Shown here: positions 41,900 to 50,400 of the stretch, piece by piece
Layout: the number at the start of each line of letters is the position of its first letter
Numbering within the stretch: position 1 is the stretch's first letter
Source: Neobittarella massiliensis (ex Bilen et al. 2018)
GTDB lineage: Bacteria > Bacillota > Clostridia > Oscillospirales > Ruminococcaceae
DNA length: 64,000 nt
Direction: 5' to 3'
Assembly (NCBI RefSeq): GCF_900289145.1
Contig: NZ_OKQO01000007.1
Coordinates: 186,001-250,000 of the forward strand
The notes under the pieces: model-generated
Databases searched by the model: none
Told to the model about the DNA's origin: nothing
What the model saw: only the letters and a program-made list of their open reading frames with translations
Position numbers and translations under genes: made by a program

Positions 41900-42093
41900 A
41901 AATTAGCAAGAGTTTTGTAGACATTCTGCTGGATGAGTACCGGCGGGAATACGGGGAAGAGCCATCAGACATAAACAAACGGCTGTTCTTATCCTGTTCG
42001 CGCTGGGCAGCACAGGCGTATAGCGAGGGTTTCACAGACGGCATGAACGCCGCATACAATACAACAACCGTACAGGGAGGACAAGCAAGATGA
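41887..42093 (+). CDS. Mini-gene 5, 68 aa
   Basis: This acidic helical protein contains VDILLDEYRREYGEEPSDI and a C-terminal YSEGFTDGMNAAYN. The same EGFxDGxNAA motif ends the next product, so the two are paralogues. It starts 13 bases inside mini-gene 4 after AGGGGG. Function unknown. Confidence 0.65.
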   Translation: MSYVEISKSFVDILLDEYRREYGEEPSDINKRLFLSCSRWAAQAYSEGFTDGMNAAYNTTTVQGGQAR

Positions 42094-42278
42094 ACTACAG
42101 AGAGAACATAAACAAGAGCGCAGAAGAGATACTAGCGGACTACACAAGACAGTTTGGCAAAGAGCCGAAAGGTAATCTAAAGGACATATTTTTGCTTTTT
42201 GTAAACGGTACATCATCGGCATATGAAGAGGGCTTTCAAGATGGCTTGAACGCCGCACGAACACAAGAGAACATATAG
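42090..42278 (+). CDS. Mini-gene 6, 62 aa, paralogue of mini-gene 5
   Basis: Shares the layout of mini-gene 5: an ILADYTRQFGKEPKGNLKDIF segment and the end YEEGFQDGLNAAR. GGAGG precedes the ATG and the two genes overlap by four bases. Last gene of the cascade, followed at once by a hairpin terminator. Confidence 0.68.
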   Translation: MNYRENINKSAEEILADYTRQFGKEPKGNLKDIFLLFVNGTSSAYEEGFQDGLNAARTQENI

Positions 42279-42284
42279 GCAGTA

Positions 42285-42339
42285 CACCCGCTGTAAGGAC
42301 TATAACAAAGCGTTATACTTTTTTGCAGCGGGTGCTTTT
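42285..42339 (+). terminator. Terminator of the mini-gene operon
   Basis: CACCCGCTG pairs with CAGCGGGTG around an inner TATAAC/GTTATA hairpin, and TTTT follows. Same CCCGCTG arm as other terminators in this element. The gap beyond, to 42557, shows no gene. Confidence 0.75.
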
Positions 42340-42557
42340 ATCCCCCCTGTATGGCTCGATTTAATGGCATACGCGGGGACCGGCGTGGGGAACCTTTTCC
42401 AACTCTGACACCATACAAGAGAAAAGGGGTGTGGTGGCGAATAGTTGCTATTTACAATATAGAAAAGGTACGATATCTTTAGAAGTATCGCATCTCTTCT
42501 ATTCTTTTTGTTTTAACAACTGATAAAGAAACTCTTTGAACCCGGGACCAACTAATA

Positions 42558-42974
42558 CTATATCGGCAGCTTCATTGTGATATGTGACACTTTAGCCATA
42601 GTCTTAGGATATTGCAAAATTGACACTGCTATATTGATTAGAGGGCCAATCGCGACTAATTCAACATCATCTTTGTTCTCACGTATAATACGCAATATAG
42701 TGTCTACTGCAAACTCAGAGCAAGCAGCGCCAGTGGGATGCCACAGAGTCCCTAGATCCCCCATTCCATCCTGCCCATGGATTTGATCGTATTCTTTCTT
42801 TTAGTATAGGAAGTTTTGCTCCTTTATAAATCGGCGGCTGATAGGTTCCCGCATACTCAATAGACTGCAAACAGTTATAGGTAGCCTGTTTTACTTCCAC
42901 ATGTCCCGCAAAGCCATAATAATCGCTACTGCATCATCCGATCTTGTATCTGTATCAAGAATAATTTATTTCAT
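42558..42974 (-). pseudogene. Decayed nucleoside hydrolase, N-terminal and middle part
   Basis: An intact ribosome site (AAGGAGA) and ATG lead into MK, a TAA stop, then IILDTDTRSDDAVAIIMALRD, clearly the nucleoside hydrolase metal-binding start with Gly changed to Arg. KQATYNCLQSIEYAGTYQPPIYKGAKLPIL follows in frame, then frameshifts, then DDVELVAIGPLINIAVSILQ and early decay. It is related to the intact nucleoside hydrolase at 55.0-56.0 kb but not identical to it. Confidence 0.85.
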
Positions 42975-43032
42975 AATATGTCTCCTTTTCTAAATAATGA
43001 GAGAAATCATCCATTCTTTAAACTCGCGGCTT

Positions 43033-43308
43033 TTAACCTATGCACAACCTCATAGTTAAACGGAGGGAAAACACAATTTCTTCTATACAATTCTTGTTAT
43101 TTCTCGGACGTACATCTTTAACAGTAGCTCCATAAGCGGATTTGCTTTGGCTTTCAATACGTGTATAACTGGGAAAACCTTCTTGCACTAAGTCGGGGTG
43201 AAACAAAACAGCGGCGGCATCGAGGAGCGTAAAATATAGTTCGCCGCAACAAACAAATCCGAACCTTGTACCGGTTGACGATGGATTCGGATTTATTACA
43301 TTCGACAA
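43033..43308 (-). pseudogene. C-terminal fragment of a second nucleoside hydrolase
   Basis: The 91-codon open stretch contains LLDAAAVLFHPDLV, an equivalent of the late DPLAVAxxxDPxLV segment of nucleoside hydrolases, and a VKDVRPRNNKN tail strand. It lies upstream (on the minus strand) of an N-terminal fragment, so the two come from different copies. This suggests a former tandem pair now mostly deleted. Confidence 0.55.
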
Positions 43309-43359
43309 TTTTTTAATTTACCATAACAGTATTGATTTAGATTGTTTTATAAACGGTAC

Positions 43360-43398
43360 GAGGGCTGAAAACCTTTTGTATGTTTTCAGCCCTCAATT
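43360..43398 (-). terminator. Terminator of the signalling cassette
   Basis: GAGGGCTGAAAAC and GTTTTCAGCCCTC form a perfect 13-bp stem just after the histidine kinase stop codon; the T run on the minus strand is weak. Confidence 0.65.
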
Positions 43399-43406
43399 TG
43401 ATTATC

Positions 43407-45971
43407 TTAGAAATAGCTTTGTTGGAAATATCTTTTTAAGATACGAGTTAATTCGCTGACATCTATCGGTTTTGCTATATGGGCATTCATGCCACATTCT
43501 AAGCAATGCTGTATGTCATCAGAAAAAGCATCTGCACTCATAGCAATGATTGGGATAGATAAAGCATCCGGGTGGTTTGTTTCGCGAATTGCCTTTGTAG
43601 TCTCATACCCTGTCATATGCGGCATTCGTATGTCCATAAGAATAGCATCGTAATATCTCTTGGGCGATTTTTGAAATTTATCAAGACATACTTGGCCGTC
43701 TTCCGCCCAATCTAACTCTATACCTAGGTCGGACAATAACTCTCTTGCGACCTCCCAGTTTAGTTCATTATCCTCGGCAAGTAAGATGCGGCGTCCAGAG
43801 AAATCGATCTGGTTGGCCACCTGATCGTTTTCTGCTTCAACACCCATATATTGACGTAGTGAATGATACAGCGTAGATTTGAAAAGCGGTTTAGAAATAA
43901 AGCCGCTGATCCCTGCTTCACGGGCTTCTGTTTCAAATTCGCTCCAGTCATAAGCAGAAATTAGAAGAATCGGTATTTCATTCCCTAAATTGTTACGAAT
44001 TTCTTTCGCAACCTGAATCCCGTCCATTCCAGGCAATTTCCAATCCAAGAGAATGATTTGGTAATCATCATGCTTTTTATGGTGTTGGACTACCAGATCT
44101 ACTGCCATTTCGCCACTCAATGTCCAGTTAGCTTTTATTCCAATGGATTTCAGTTCGTTAGTGGCTGTTTTGCACAATAACTCATCATCGTCCACTACCA
44201 GCATATTCCAAGCGGGAAGAACCATATCCTCTTCCGTAGTGGCAGCCTTTTCTAAATCGAATGTAATGTGAAATTCTGTGCCTTTATTGAGCTCACTTTC
44301 TACCTCAATAGTCCCTTCCATTGCATCTACAATGTATTTTGTAATTGCCATACCCAAACCAGCACCTTCGATTTTGTGCACCCTGGTTCCATCAGCACGG
44401 CTATAAGAGTCGTACAGTTTTTCCAGAAACTCCGGTGACATGCCGATTCCATTATCCTTAACATTGATATGAATGCGGACATAGTCCTCGCCTTTTGGAG
44501 ACTGTTCTTCATAAAGGGATAACCGGATCACTCCTCCTTCCGGTGTATACTTAGTTGCGTTCGACAAAAGATTCAGCAAAACCTGATTTAGGCGTACGCC
44601 GTCACACCACACGTTTTCTGATAATATTTTTTCCACATGTATATCAAAACTTTGCTTTTTGGCCTTTACCTGTGGCTGCATAATGTTAACAATTCCTTCA
44701 ACAACTTCTTTTAACGAGATCTGTTCTGTTGTTAAAGCTAGTTTACCACTTTCTATCTTTGACATATCCAGAACATCATTGATGAGACCCAATAGGTGTT
44801 TACTGGACAAGGTAATTTTTTTTAGGCAATTCCGCACTTGTTTGTGGTCGTCCATATGGGCTGTAGCAATTGCAGTCATCCCAACAATTGCGTTCATTGG
44901 TGTACGAATATCATGGCTCATGTTCGCTAAGAATTCACTTTTTGCTCTGCTTGCCTCAAGTGCCATTTGACGAGTGTTCTCCAGTTCATGCAGTTGACAA
45001 CGCATCATAGAGAAATACCGCCAAAAAATTAATACTAGCATGAATAATATAGAAGCGCAAGATATCAAGGTGATAAACATCCGCTGGCTACTCAGAGTGT
45101 TTATAGTGCCTTCTAATGCATCATAGGGCATTACTGATACTAAATACCATTCAGAATAGGGTAATGGTACCCCATAAATCTGCCGTTCTTCACCATTTAC
45201 GTCAAATGTTGTTGCATACTCTTGACGGTTTTTCAATGCATCGCCAAATTTTTTAACGGAGTTTTCTACAGGCGTTTCATTTGTAGACGAATCGAACTGC
45301 TTTTGCAGTTGTTGGAAAAAATATTGCAATTCCGTATTGGAGTTCTGTATCACGAAGCTGCCGTCCGACCTAATAATATGATAATACATCAGTTGGCCTT
45401 CATCTGTTAAGGAAAGGAATTCGGTAATATACTCCAGTGGAACGGCTGCTATTAGACCGATGCTTTTTTCCCCATTTTGCATCGGATAGGCAGCGTCTAC
45501 GCCAAACAATACTACTTCGTTTCCAGCGGCATCGACGCCTACAGCTACTCTCCGTTCCCCCTGTAATAGCGCGTCTACAAAGGGCCCGGGATTCAGCGGA
45601 TAGATTGCTTGTCCACAAAGAGTTTCAAAATTCCCCTCAGTTGAACAAAGGGCTAAATAGTTAAAATCCCTTATCTGCGCTCTGTAAACGAGTTCTTCGT
45701 ATAGCTCCTTATCGATTTTATCTGTTGAGACAACGGAAACAATGCCGTAGACTTGACTAAACCGCAATTTGATCACGGTTTCAAAATGTCTGGACATTTG
45801 TTCATTCATTCCAGACATATAGATTTCTCCAATTTCGTAAACAGCCTTTTTACTCTTTCGGCTCATGTAAATTCCGAGCAGGCTAAAAATAATAATACTA
45901 AAAATCAAAAGCCCAATAAAACTGTATATTAGAAATCTCGTGGTAGGATTCAGTTTTTTACTGTTTTCCAT
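43407..45971 (-). CDS. Hybrid sensor histidine kinase with two receiver domains
   Basis: The 854-aa protein has a membrane helix (about 14-36), an extracellular Cache-like sensor (about 40-295), a second helix (about 299-318) and a HisKA domain with the phospho-His in FLANMSHDIRTPMNAIVGM. The ATPase domain holds LLSNATKYTPEGG, DNGIGM and GAGLGMAITKYIV. Two receiver domains follow (phospho-Asp in ILLDWKLPGMDG and AILMDIRMPHMTG). The order asks for an HPt protein and an output regulator, and both are encoded directly upstream on the same strand (gap of five bases). AT-rich like the whole cassette. The ligand is unknown. Confidence 0.95.
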   Translation of the reverse strand: MENSKKLNPTTRFLIYSFIGLLIFSIIIFSLLGIYMSRKSKKAVYEIGEIYMSGMNEQMSRHFETVIKLRFSQVYGIVSVVSTDKIDKELYEELVYRAQIRDFNYLALCSTEGNFETLCGQAIYPLNPGPFVDALLQGERRVAVGVDAAGNEVVLFGVDAAYPMQNGEKSIGLIAAVPLEYITEFLSLTDEGQLMYYHIIRSDGSFVIQNSNTELQYFFQQLQKQFDSSTNETPVENSVKKFGDALKNRQEYATTFDVNGEERQIYGVPLPYSEWYLVSVMPYDALEGTINTLSSQRMFITLISCASILFMLVLIFWRYFSMMRCQLHELENTRQMALEASRAKSEFLANMSHDIRTPMNAIVGMTAIATAHMDDHKQVRNCLKKITLSSKHLLGLINDVLDMSKIESGKLALTTEQISLKEVVEGIVNIMQPQVKAKKQSFDIHVEKILSENVWCDGVRLNQVLLNLLSNATKYTPEGGVIRLSLYEEQSPKGEDYVRIHINVKDNGIGMSPEFLEKLYDSYSRADGTRVHKIEGAGLGMAITKYIVDAMEGTIEVESELNKGTEFHITFDLEKAATTEEDMVLPAWNMLVVDDDELLCKTATNELKSIGIKANWTLSGEMAVDLVVQHHKKHDDYQIILLDWKLPGMDGIQVAKEIRNNLGNEIPILLISAYDWSEFETEAREAGISGFISKPLFKSTLYHSLRQYMGVEAENDQVANQIDFSGRRILLAEDNELNWEVARELLSDLGIELDWAEDGQVCLDKFQKSPKRYYDAILMDIRMPHMTGYETTKAIRETNHPDALSIPIIAMSADAFSDDIQHCLECGMNAHIAKPIDVSELTRILKRYFQQSYF

Positions 45972-45976
45972 TGCGG

Positions 45977-46345
45977 TTATTCCTCCTGGGATTTCTTGTA
46001 TTCTTTAATAGCATTAATTGTTTGATAATAATCCTCAGATAGTTGCTGTATCATATCGATGGCTTTATTCCAATCGTTTTCTTTTAATGCTGCAGTAGCA
46101 ACAGTGCTGCTTTCCAACAATTTAGTAAAAGAAAGATTTTGGCAAATACCTTTAAGCGTGTGAATGGCTCTGAGAGCTTCGGCATAGTCTTTTTTCTCCA
46201 TAGATACTTCAAAAAGGTTAAAGCTTTTATCATCCAAAAATTTATATGCGAATTTCTGAACAGTCTGTTTGCGCTGTAATCTGCCTAATACTTCATCAAA
46301 ATCGCCACCCAATTTTAGATAACAATCCTTTAGATTCATAATCAC
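45977..46345 (-). CDS. HPt phosphotransfer protein
   Basis: The 122-aa helical protein has the HPt motif ALRAIHTLKGICQNLSFTKL, the phospho-accepting His near residue 62. It lies between the hybrid kinase and the HD-GYP/GGDEF regulator and very likely passes phosphate from the kinase's receiver to the regulator. AAGGAG is five bases before the GTG used here; an ATG two codons on is possible. Confidence 0.93.
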   Translation of the reverse strand: MIMNLKDCYLKLGGDFDEVLGRLQRKQTVQKFAYKFLDDKSFNLFEVSMEKKDYAEALRAIHTLKGICQNLSFTKLLESSTVATAALKENDWNKAIDMIQQLSEDYYQTINAIKEYKKSQEE

Positions 46346-46357
46346 CGTTTCTCCTTT

Positions 46358-48010
46358 TTAGATGTTATCGATACTATCCTCATTCTCATCAAGAAAACAT
46401 ACGGTTACTCGATTCTTTTTGTTCTTTGATTGGTACATCATGTTGTCAGCAACTTTAAAGAGCTTTTTTGTAGTTTTAGGCCCATATGCACCGCCTATGC
46501 TTACAGATAATTGCAACTCGGGGATGCCATCAATGGTCAGATCATTGATGAAACTGCGAATCCTCTCCAACTTCTTTTCAAATGCATTTGCAGGGATATC
46601 GTTGAAGATAAGCACAAATTCGTCGCCGCCATAACGGATTACAGCATCTGTTTTTCGTATACAGGACAAGATAGTTTTTGCAAGGATCTGTAATACGACA
46701 TCGCCTGTACCATGGCCATAGTTATCATTAATATGTTTGAAATTATCTACATCTAATACGACTATCGCTTGAATATCATTTGTGCTTTGAAACTGCTCGT
46801 CAAAATAGCGACGATTGTAAATGCCGGTTAACGAATCCATATATAATAATTGTGGGAGATGCTGGTTCCAATGCAAAGTTGGATGTTTTCTATGTGAGAG
46901 CAACCGGTCATAATCTATGCTGTTTCTTATATCCTGAATACTTTTATCCCCTTGCTTAGGCGAGGTGTCCATAAGCTCATTTTTAAGTATCTCAGTAATC
47001 TCTTGCAAGCAAAGTAAAAGAGTAGGATTAAATGCACCGCATTGTCCTTCTAAAATCATTTCCATAGCTTCTTCATGAGAGTAAGCTTTCTTATAACATC
47101 TCTCGCTGGTCAAGGCATCATACACATCGGCCAACGCAACCACTTGGGCAGCTATGGGAATTTCGTCACCTCTTAATCCATCTGGATAACCGTTGCCATC
47201 GTACCTTTCATGATGCCATCGGCAAATCTCAGATGCCACTTTAACAATTGGAGTTTCCTGCTGCTCTTTGGGCAGGCCTAAAAGCATATTGGCTCCGACC
47301 ATTGAGTGTGTTTTTATTATTTCAAATTCAAATTCTGTAAGGCGTCCGGGCTTATTCAACACTTGATCTGAAATAGATATTTTCCCAATATCATGCAGTG
47401 CAGAAGCGGTGCTGATCAAAGAAATATCCGCTTTGGATAAAGGATATCGATCGGTATGTTGTACTAACTTCTCCAGTAAATATTTCGTAATACTCTTCAC
47501 ACGTAGGATATGCAGGCCGCTCTCCCCATTGCGAAATTCCACAATATGAGATAGGATGGAGATCATCAGATTATTATTCTTTTCCTGCTCGTAAAATTGT
47601 TCTACAATAATTTTTTCAAGACGTTGCTGTCGTGCATATAAAAGCATTGTGTTAGAAATTCGGCGTTGAACAATGGTTGAATCAAAAGGTCGGTTGATGT
47701 AGTCGAAAGCTCCTAAATCATAGGCACGCTTAATATTCGTGGGAGAATCATCCGCAGAGATCATAATAACAGCAAAGGTATCGTCCCAGCGGTATTTATG
47801 TATATATGCCAGTACTTCAAACCCATCCATTTCAGGCATCATGATGTCCAGAAGTAGCAGTGAAAAATCCTCTCTTTGCTTTGAGAGAATCGTGATCGCT
47901 TCAGCCCCGTTCTCAGCCTCCACTACATTATAATTTTCATCCAGAATATCTGCCAAAAGAGCGCGATTTATTTCTGAATCATCCACAATTAAAATTTTCT
48001 GTTTATCCAT
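46358..48010 (-). CDS. REC-HD-GYP-GGDEF response regulator for cyclic-di-GMP
   Basis: The 550-aa cytosolic regulator has three domains. REC (residues 1-125) carries Asp55 in LLLLDIMMPEMDG. HD-GYP (about 150-360) has SALHDIGKISI, TEFEFEIIKTHS and HHERYDGNGYPDGLRGDE. A C-terminal GGDEF (about 395-540) keeps an intact RYGGDEFVLIF loop. It could both destroy and make cyclic-di-GMP under phosphorylation control. That order (HD-GYP before GGDEF) differs from the agr-linked protein of this window. The start chosen puts the receiver strand KILIVDD at the N-terminus. Confidence 0.94.
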   Translation of the reverse strand: MDKQKILIVDDSEINRALLADILDENYNVVEAENGAEAITILSKQREDFSLLLLDIMMPEMDGFEVLAYIHKYRWDDTFAVIMISADDSPTNIKRAYDLGAFDYINRPFDSTIVQRRISNTMLLYARQQRLEKIIVEQFYEQEKNNNLMISILSHIVEFRNGESGLHILRVKSITKYLLEKLVQHTDRYPLSKADISLISTASALHDIGKISISDQVLNKPGRLTEFEFEIIKTHSMVGANMLLGLPKEQQETPIVKVASEICRWHHERYDGNGYPDGLRGDEIPIAAQVVALADVYDALTSERCYKKAYSHEEAMEMILEGQCGAFNPTLLLCLQEITEILKNELMDTSPKQGDKSIQDIRNSIDYDRLLSHRKHPTLHWNQHLPQLLYMDSLTGIYNRRYFDEQFQSTNDIQAIVVLDVDNFKHINDNYGHGTGDVVLQILAKTILSCIRKTDAVIRYGGDEFVLIFNDIPANAFEKKLERIRSFINDLTIDGIPELQLSVSIGGAYGPKTTKKLFKVADNMMYQSKNKKNRVTVCFLDENEDSIDNI

Positions 48011-48098
48011 GGTTTTTAAAGGCCTTCCTAACAAAATTACATTATTATTATAAATTATATCTGTCCATACCGACAACACCCATATTGGTAAGGTTTGC

Positions 48099-48149
48099 AA
48101 ATAGGTTTACATTTTTCATGATGAAAAAATAGGTTCATCGTGATATAAT
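48099..48149. promoter_or_regulatory. Divergent control region of the cassette
   Basis: The palindrome TTTTTCATGATGAAAAA (48112-48128) lies between two direct copies of AAATAGGTT (48099 and 48127). A perfect TATAAT at 48144 faces the GntR gene. It probably holds the binding sites of the GntR-type protein and the promoter of the leftward signalling genes. Confidence 0.6.
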
Positions 48150-48171
48150 CCAGACAGATAGGGGGTAAGTT

Positions 48172-49632
48172 GTGAAGCCACAAGAAACCAAGTTTTCGTT
48201 TGTATATAATGAGATTAAGCAGTGTATTCTAGAGGGGCAGATACCTCCTGGAAATACCTTACCATCTTCAAGGATATATTGTGAACAATTTCATGTAAGC
48301 AGATATACGATTAACCGTGTCTTAGACGCATTGCGAACAGAAGGGCTGATTGATATTCAGCCTCGTCTTGTACCAGTAGTTGTTTCGACAAAAGATACTT
48401 GTGAGCCATCCAATACTATTTTTGAGATTTTGAAACAAAAAGATGGCATCTTACAGGTATATCAGACTTTCGCTCTAATACTGCCTTCACTTATAGTTTT
48501 TGCTTTGCAGGGGTGTGGTGTTGAGATTATGCCTCACTATAAACAGGCTATGAAAGCATTGCGATCAGGAAGCATCTCAGGCAGATGGCATATCATCTCA
48601 AAATTAGAATATGACATATTGAGAATAGGTGGCAATCCCTTATTCAGCGAACTATATTCCACATTTGGCCTTTATAATAAGATTTCATTCTTTACAGAAA
48701 ATTGTCCCTATTTCTCTGAACATTTTTTACAAGGATCTGTATCTACAACCAATATTATTGATATATTAAAAGGTGATGATTTACTTACAAAGCACAATCA
48801 GTTATCAAATATATATCAAGAACTTACAGATTCCATTGAAAAAGCATTACATCACCTATCAGAGACAACACCAGAATGTCCTGTACAAAACGGTTTGAGG
48901 TTTTCATGGAATCCCATGCGTGGCCGGGATTTTTTTTACTCAAAAATTGTTGATGATATAAATCTAAAAATAGGTCTTGAAGAATACTCTGTTGGAGTGT
49001 ATCTTCCATATGAAAAGCAACTGGCGAAGCAATATGGTGTCTCTTTATCGACTGTCAGAAAAGCATTATCAGAACTGGAGCAGAGAGGTTTTGTAAAGAC
49101 GTTAAATGGTAAAGGTACAATAGTTGTAGAACCCGATAGCACGAAACTCCATCAGCTTGCTCTTAATTCCGGATATGTAAAAAAATTATTGCGTTATCTT
49201 CACGCCCTACAATTAATGGTGCTAATTATTCGCCCAGCTGCTTTATCTTCAGTTTCGCAGTTTACTAGAGCAGAACTGGACGACTTATCAGATAGATTTA
49301 CTTCTCCCAGTTCTATTTATTTAATAGATATTATTGAATCTATAATGAAACATACCGCTTTAGAGCCGTTACATATTATTTTATCTGAAACCAATCGTCT
49401 TCTTGAATGGGGACATCATTTTACTTATTATCCATCCAAGAAACATACACTTTCATATCTCAATAAGCAAGTAATTCTAGCATTTCAGCAGTTAAAGGAA
49501 GGCGATGCGTGTTCTTTTGCAGACAGTATAGCGGCCTGCTATCGTTATATTTTGGTATGTGTAAAAAAGAATATGGTAGAAAAATATAAGTTTCGTAATT
49601 TAGATGGTATTCGGGTTCCAGAAAAATGCTAG
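48172..49632 (+). CDS. GntR-type regulator with two winged helices
   Basis: This 486-aa protein has one GntR winged helix at the N-terminus (FSFVYNEIKQCILEGQIPPGNTLPSSRIYC, then SRYTINRVLDALRTEGLI) and another in mid-protein (FFYSKIVDDINLKIGL, then LPYEKQLAKQYGVSLSTVRKALSELEQRGFVKT). The domains between and after them are helical and unassigned. Ordinary GntR proteins carry a single such domain and are about half this length. GTG start after a G-rich site. It diverges from the kinase/HPt/regulator operon and probably controls it. Confidence 0.85.
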   Translation: MKPQETKFSFVYNEIKQCILEGQIPPGNTLPSSRIYCEQFHVSRYTINRVLDALRTEGLIDIQPRLVPVVVSTKDTCEPSNTIFEILKQKDGILQVYQTFALILPSLIVFALQGCGVEIMPHYKQAMKALRSGSISGRWHIISKLEYDILRIGGNPLFSELYSTFGLYNKISFFTENCPYFSEHFLQGSVSTTNIIDILKGDDLLTKHNQLSNIYQELTDSIEKALHHLSETTPECPVQNGLRFSWNPMRGRDFFYSKIVDDINLKIGLEEYSVGVYLPYEKQLAKQYGVSLSTVRKALSELEQRGFVKTLNGKGTIVVEPDSTKLHQLALNSGYVKKLLRYLHALQLMVLIIRPAALSSVSQFTRAELDDLSDRFTSPSSIYLIDIIESIMKHTALEPLHIILSETNRLLEWGHHFTYYPSKKHTLSYLNKQVILAFQQLKEGDACSFADSIAACYRYILVCVKKNMVEKYKFRNLDGIRVPEKC

Positions 49633-49972
49633 TGCTGTTGTATTAAATTCGGTCCAATACTCGCACTTCTACAAAATTATATATTCAGCAGAAAATCCGT
49701 TCCCAGGCTTGTTGTTAATGCTTCTTAGTGACACACCCCAAATTCCTAAGATTATTGCCGTTGGCAATAGACGTGAGTTTCCGCGAGACGTTGAAATTTT
49801 CATTTATGAACACAGAAAGGAGCACTCTTATCACAACAATAGTAAATTAACGTAGCAACCTTGATTTCTTAAAACTGCCACTGGTAAGATATAATGTGAG
49901 TATGGAAAAGGAGCTGTTTTAAAGCATTTTGGTATTCGGTAAATCGTGATTGTGAAAGACAAATAAAGCTGG
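49633..49972. other. AT-rich gap with decayed frames
   Basis: Several short frames on the plus strand have plausible composition but no start site or recognised domain. A TATAAT near 49894 and AAAGGAG near 49906 might belong to a broken gene. Confidence 0.35.
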
Positions 49973-50242
49973 ATGGCTATCCACCTACCATTAAAATCTA
50001 ATATATTTAAGTTAGAGCAGTCTGTCCACGTGAATGTATTTTATATAGATTGCATTGGACCGCTGCTTGTCAAAACTAGACTTCCCGAGGACTTAGCAAA
50101 ACTTAACTATTCGGCATGTCAGCGGGTCTATACTCCAACCAGAACCCTAAACCAGGGTAGTGGTTACCGACCTACCGAAACGGTACCCGAAATATTAGCC
50201 GCTGTACACGATATTTGGTGCCGCAAAATGGGGTACGCATAG
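49973..50242 (+). CDS. Doubtful 89-aa frame near the right end
   Basis: The frame ends in RPTETVPEILAAVHDIWCRKMGYA, which reads like real protein, but no ribosome site precedes the ATG and the frame before it is broken. It may be the 3' part of a decayed gene. I do not recognise it. Confidence 0.3.
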   Translation: MAIHLPLKSNIFKLEQSVHVNVFYIDCIGPLLVKTRLPEDLAKLNYSACQRVYTPTRTLNQGSGYRPTETVPEILAAVHDIWCRKMGYA

Positions 50243-50292
50243 GGGCCTCCATAAAGGGGTAACCGCTTTAGTGACCCCATCGAAAAAAGGGA

Positions 50293-50336
50293 GGTGGCAA
50301 TTTGCCACCCCTGTCTATTGCTCATTTTTGAGCATT
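50293..50336. repeat. Two dyads near the right end
   Basis: GGTGGCAATTTGCCACC is a near-perfect palindrome, followed by TGCTCATTTTTGAGCA. The latter resembles the GCTCAATTTTGAGC dyad in the origin-like gap at 39.3 kb. Confidence 0.55.
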
Positions 50337-50382
50337 GGCCCCGACCTCTGAAAGATCAAAAACAGGCCCCAAAAATTAAAAG

Positions 50383-50400
50383 TGCGGTAAAATGTGCGGT
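50383..50400. promoter_or_regulatory. Right pair of candidate integrase arm sites
   Basis: TGCGGT occurs twice, 12 bases apart, in the same orientation as the left pair; the surrounding 20 bases differ from the left copy at only a few positions. Confidence 0.55.

Noticed and set aside
42530-42555. Sequence resembling a tRNA T-arm (GGGTTC with AAA) on the minus strand
   Set aside because: The flanking bases do not pair and no acceptor or anticodon arm is present.
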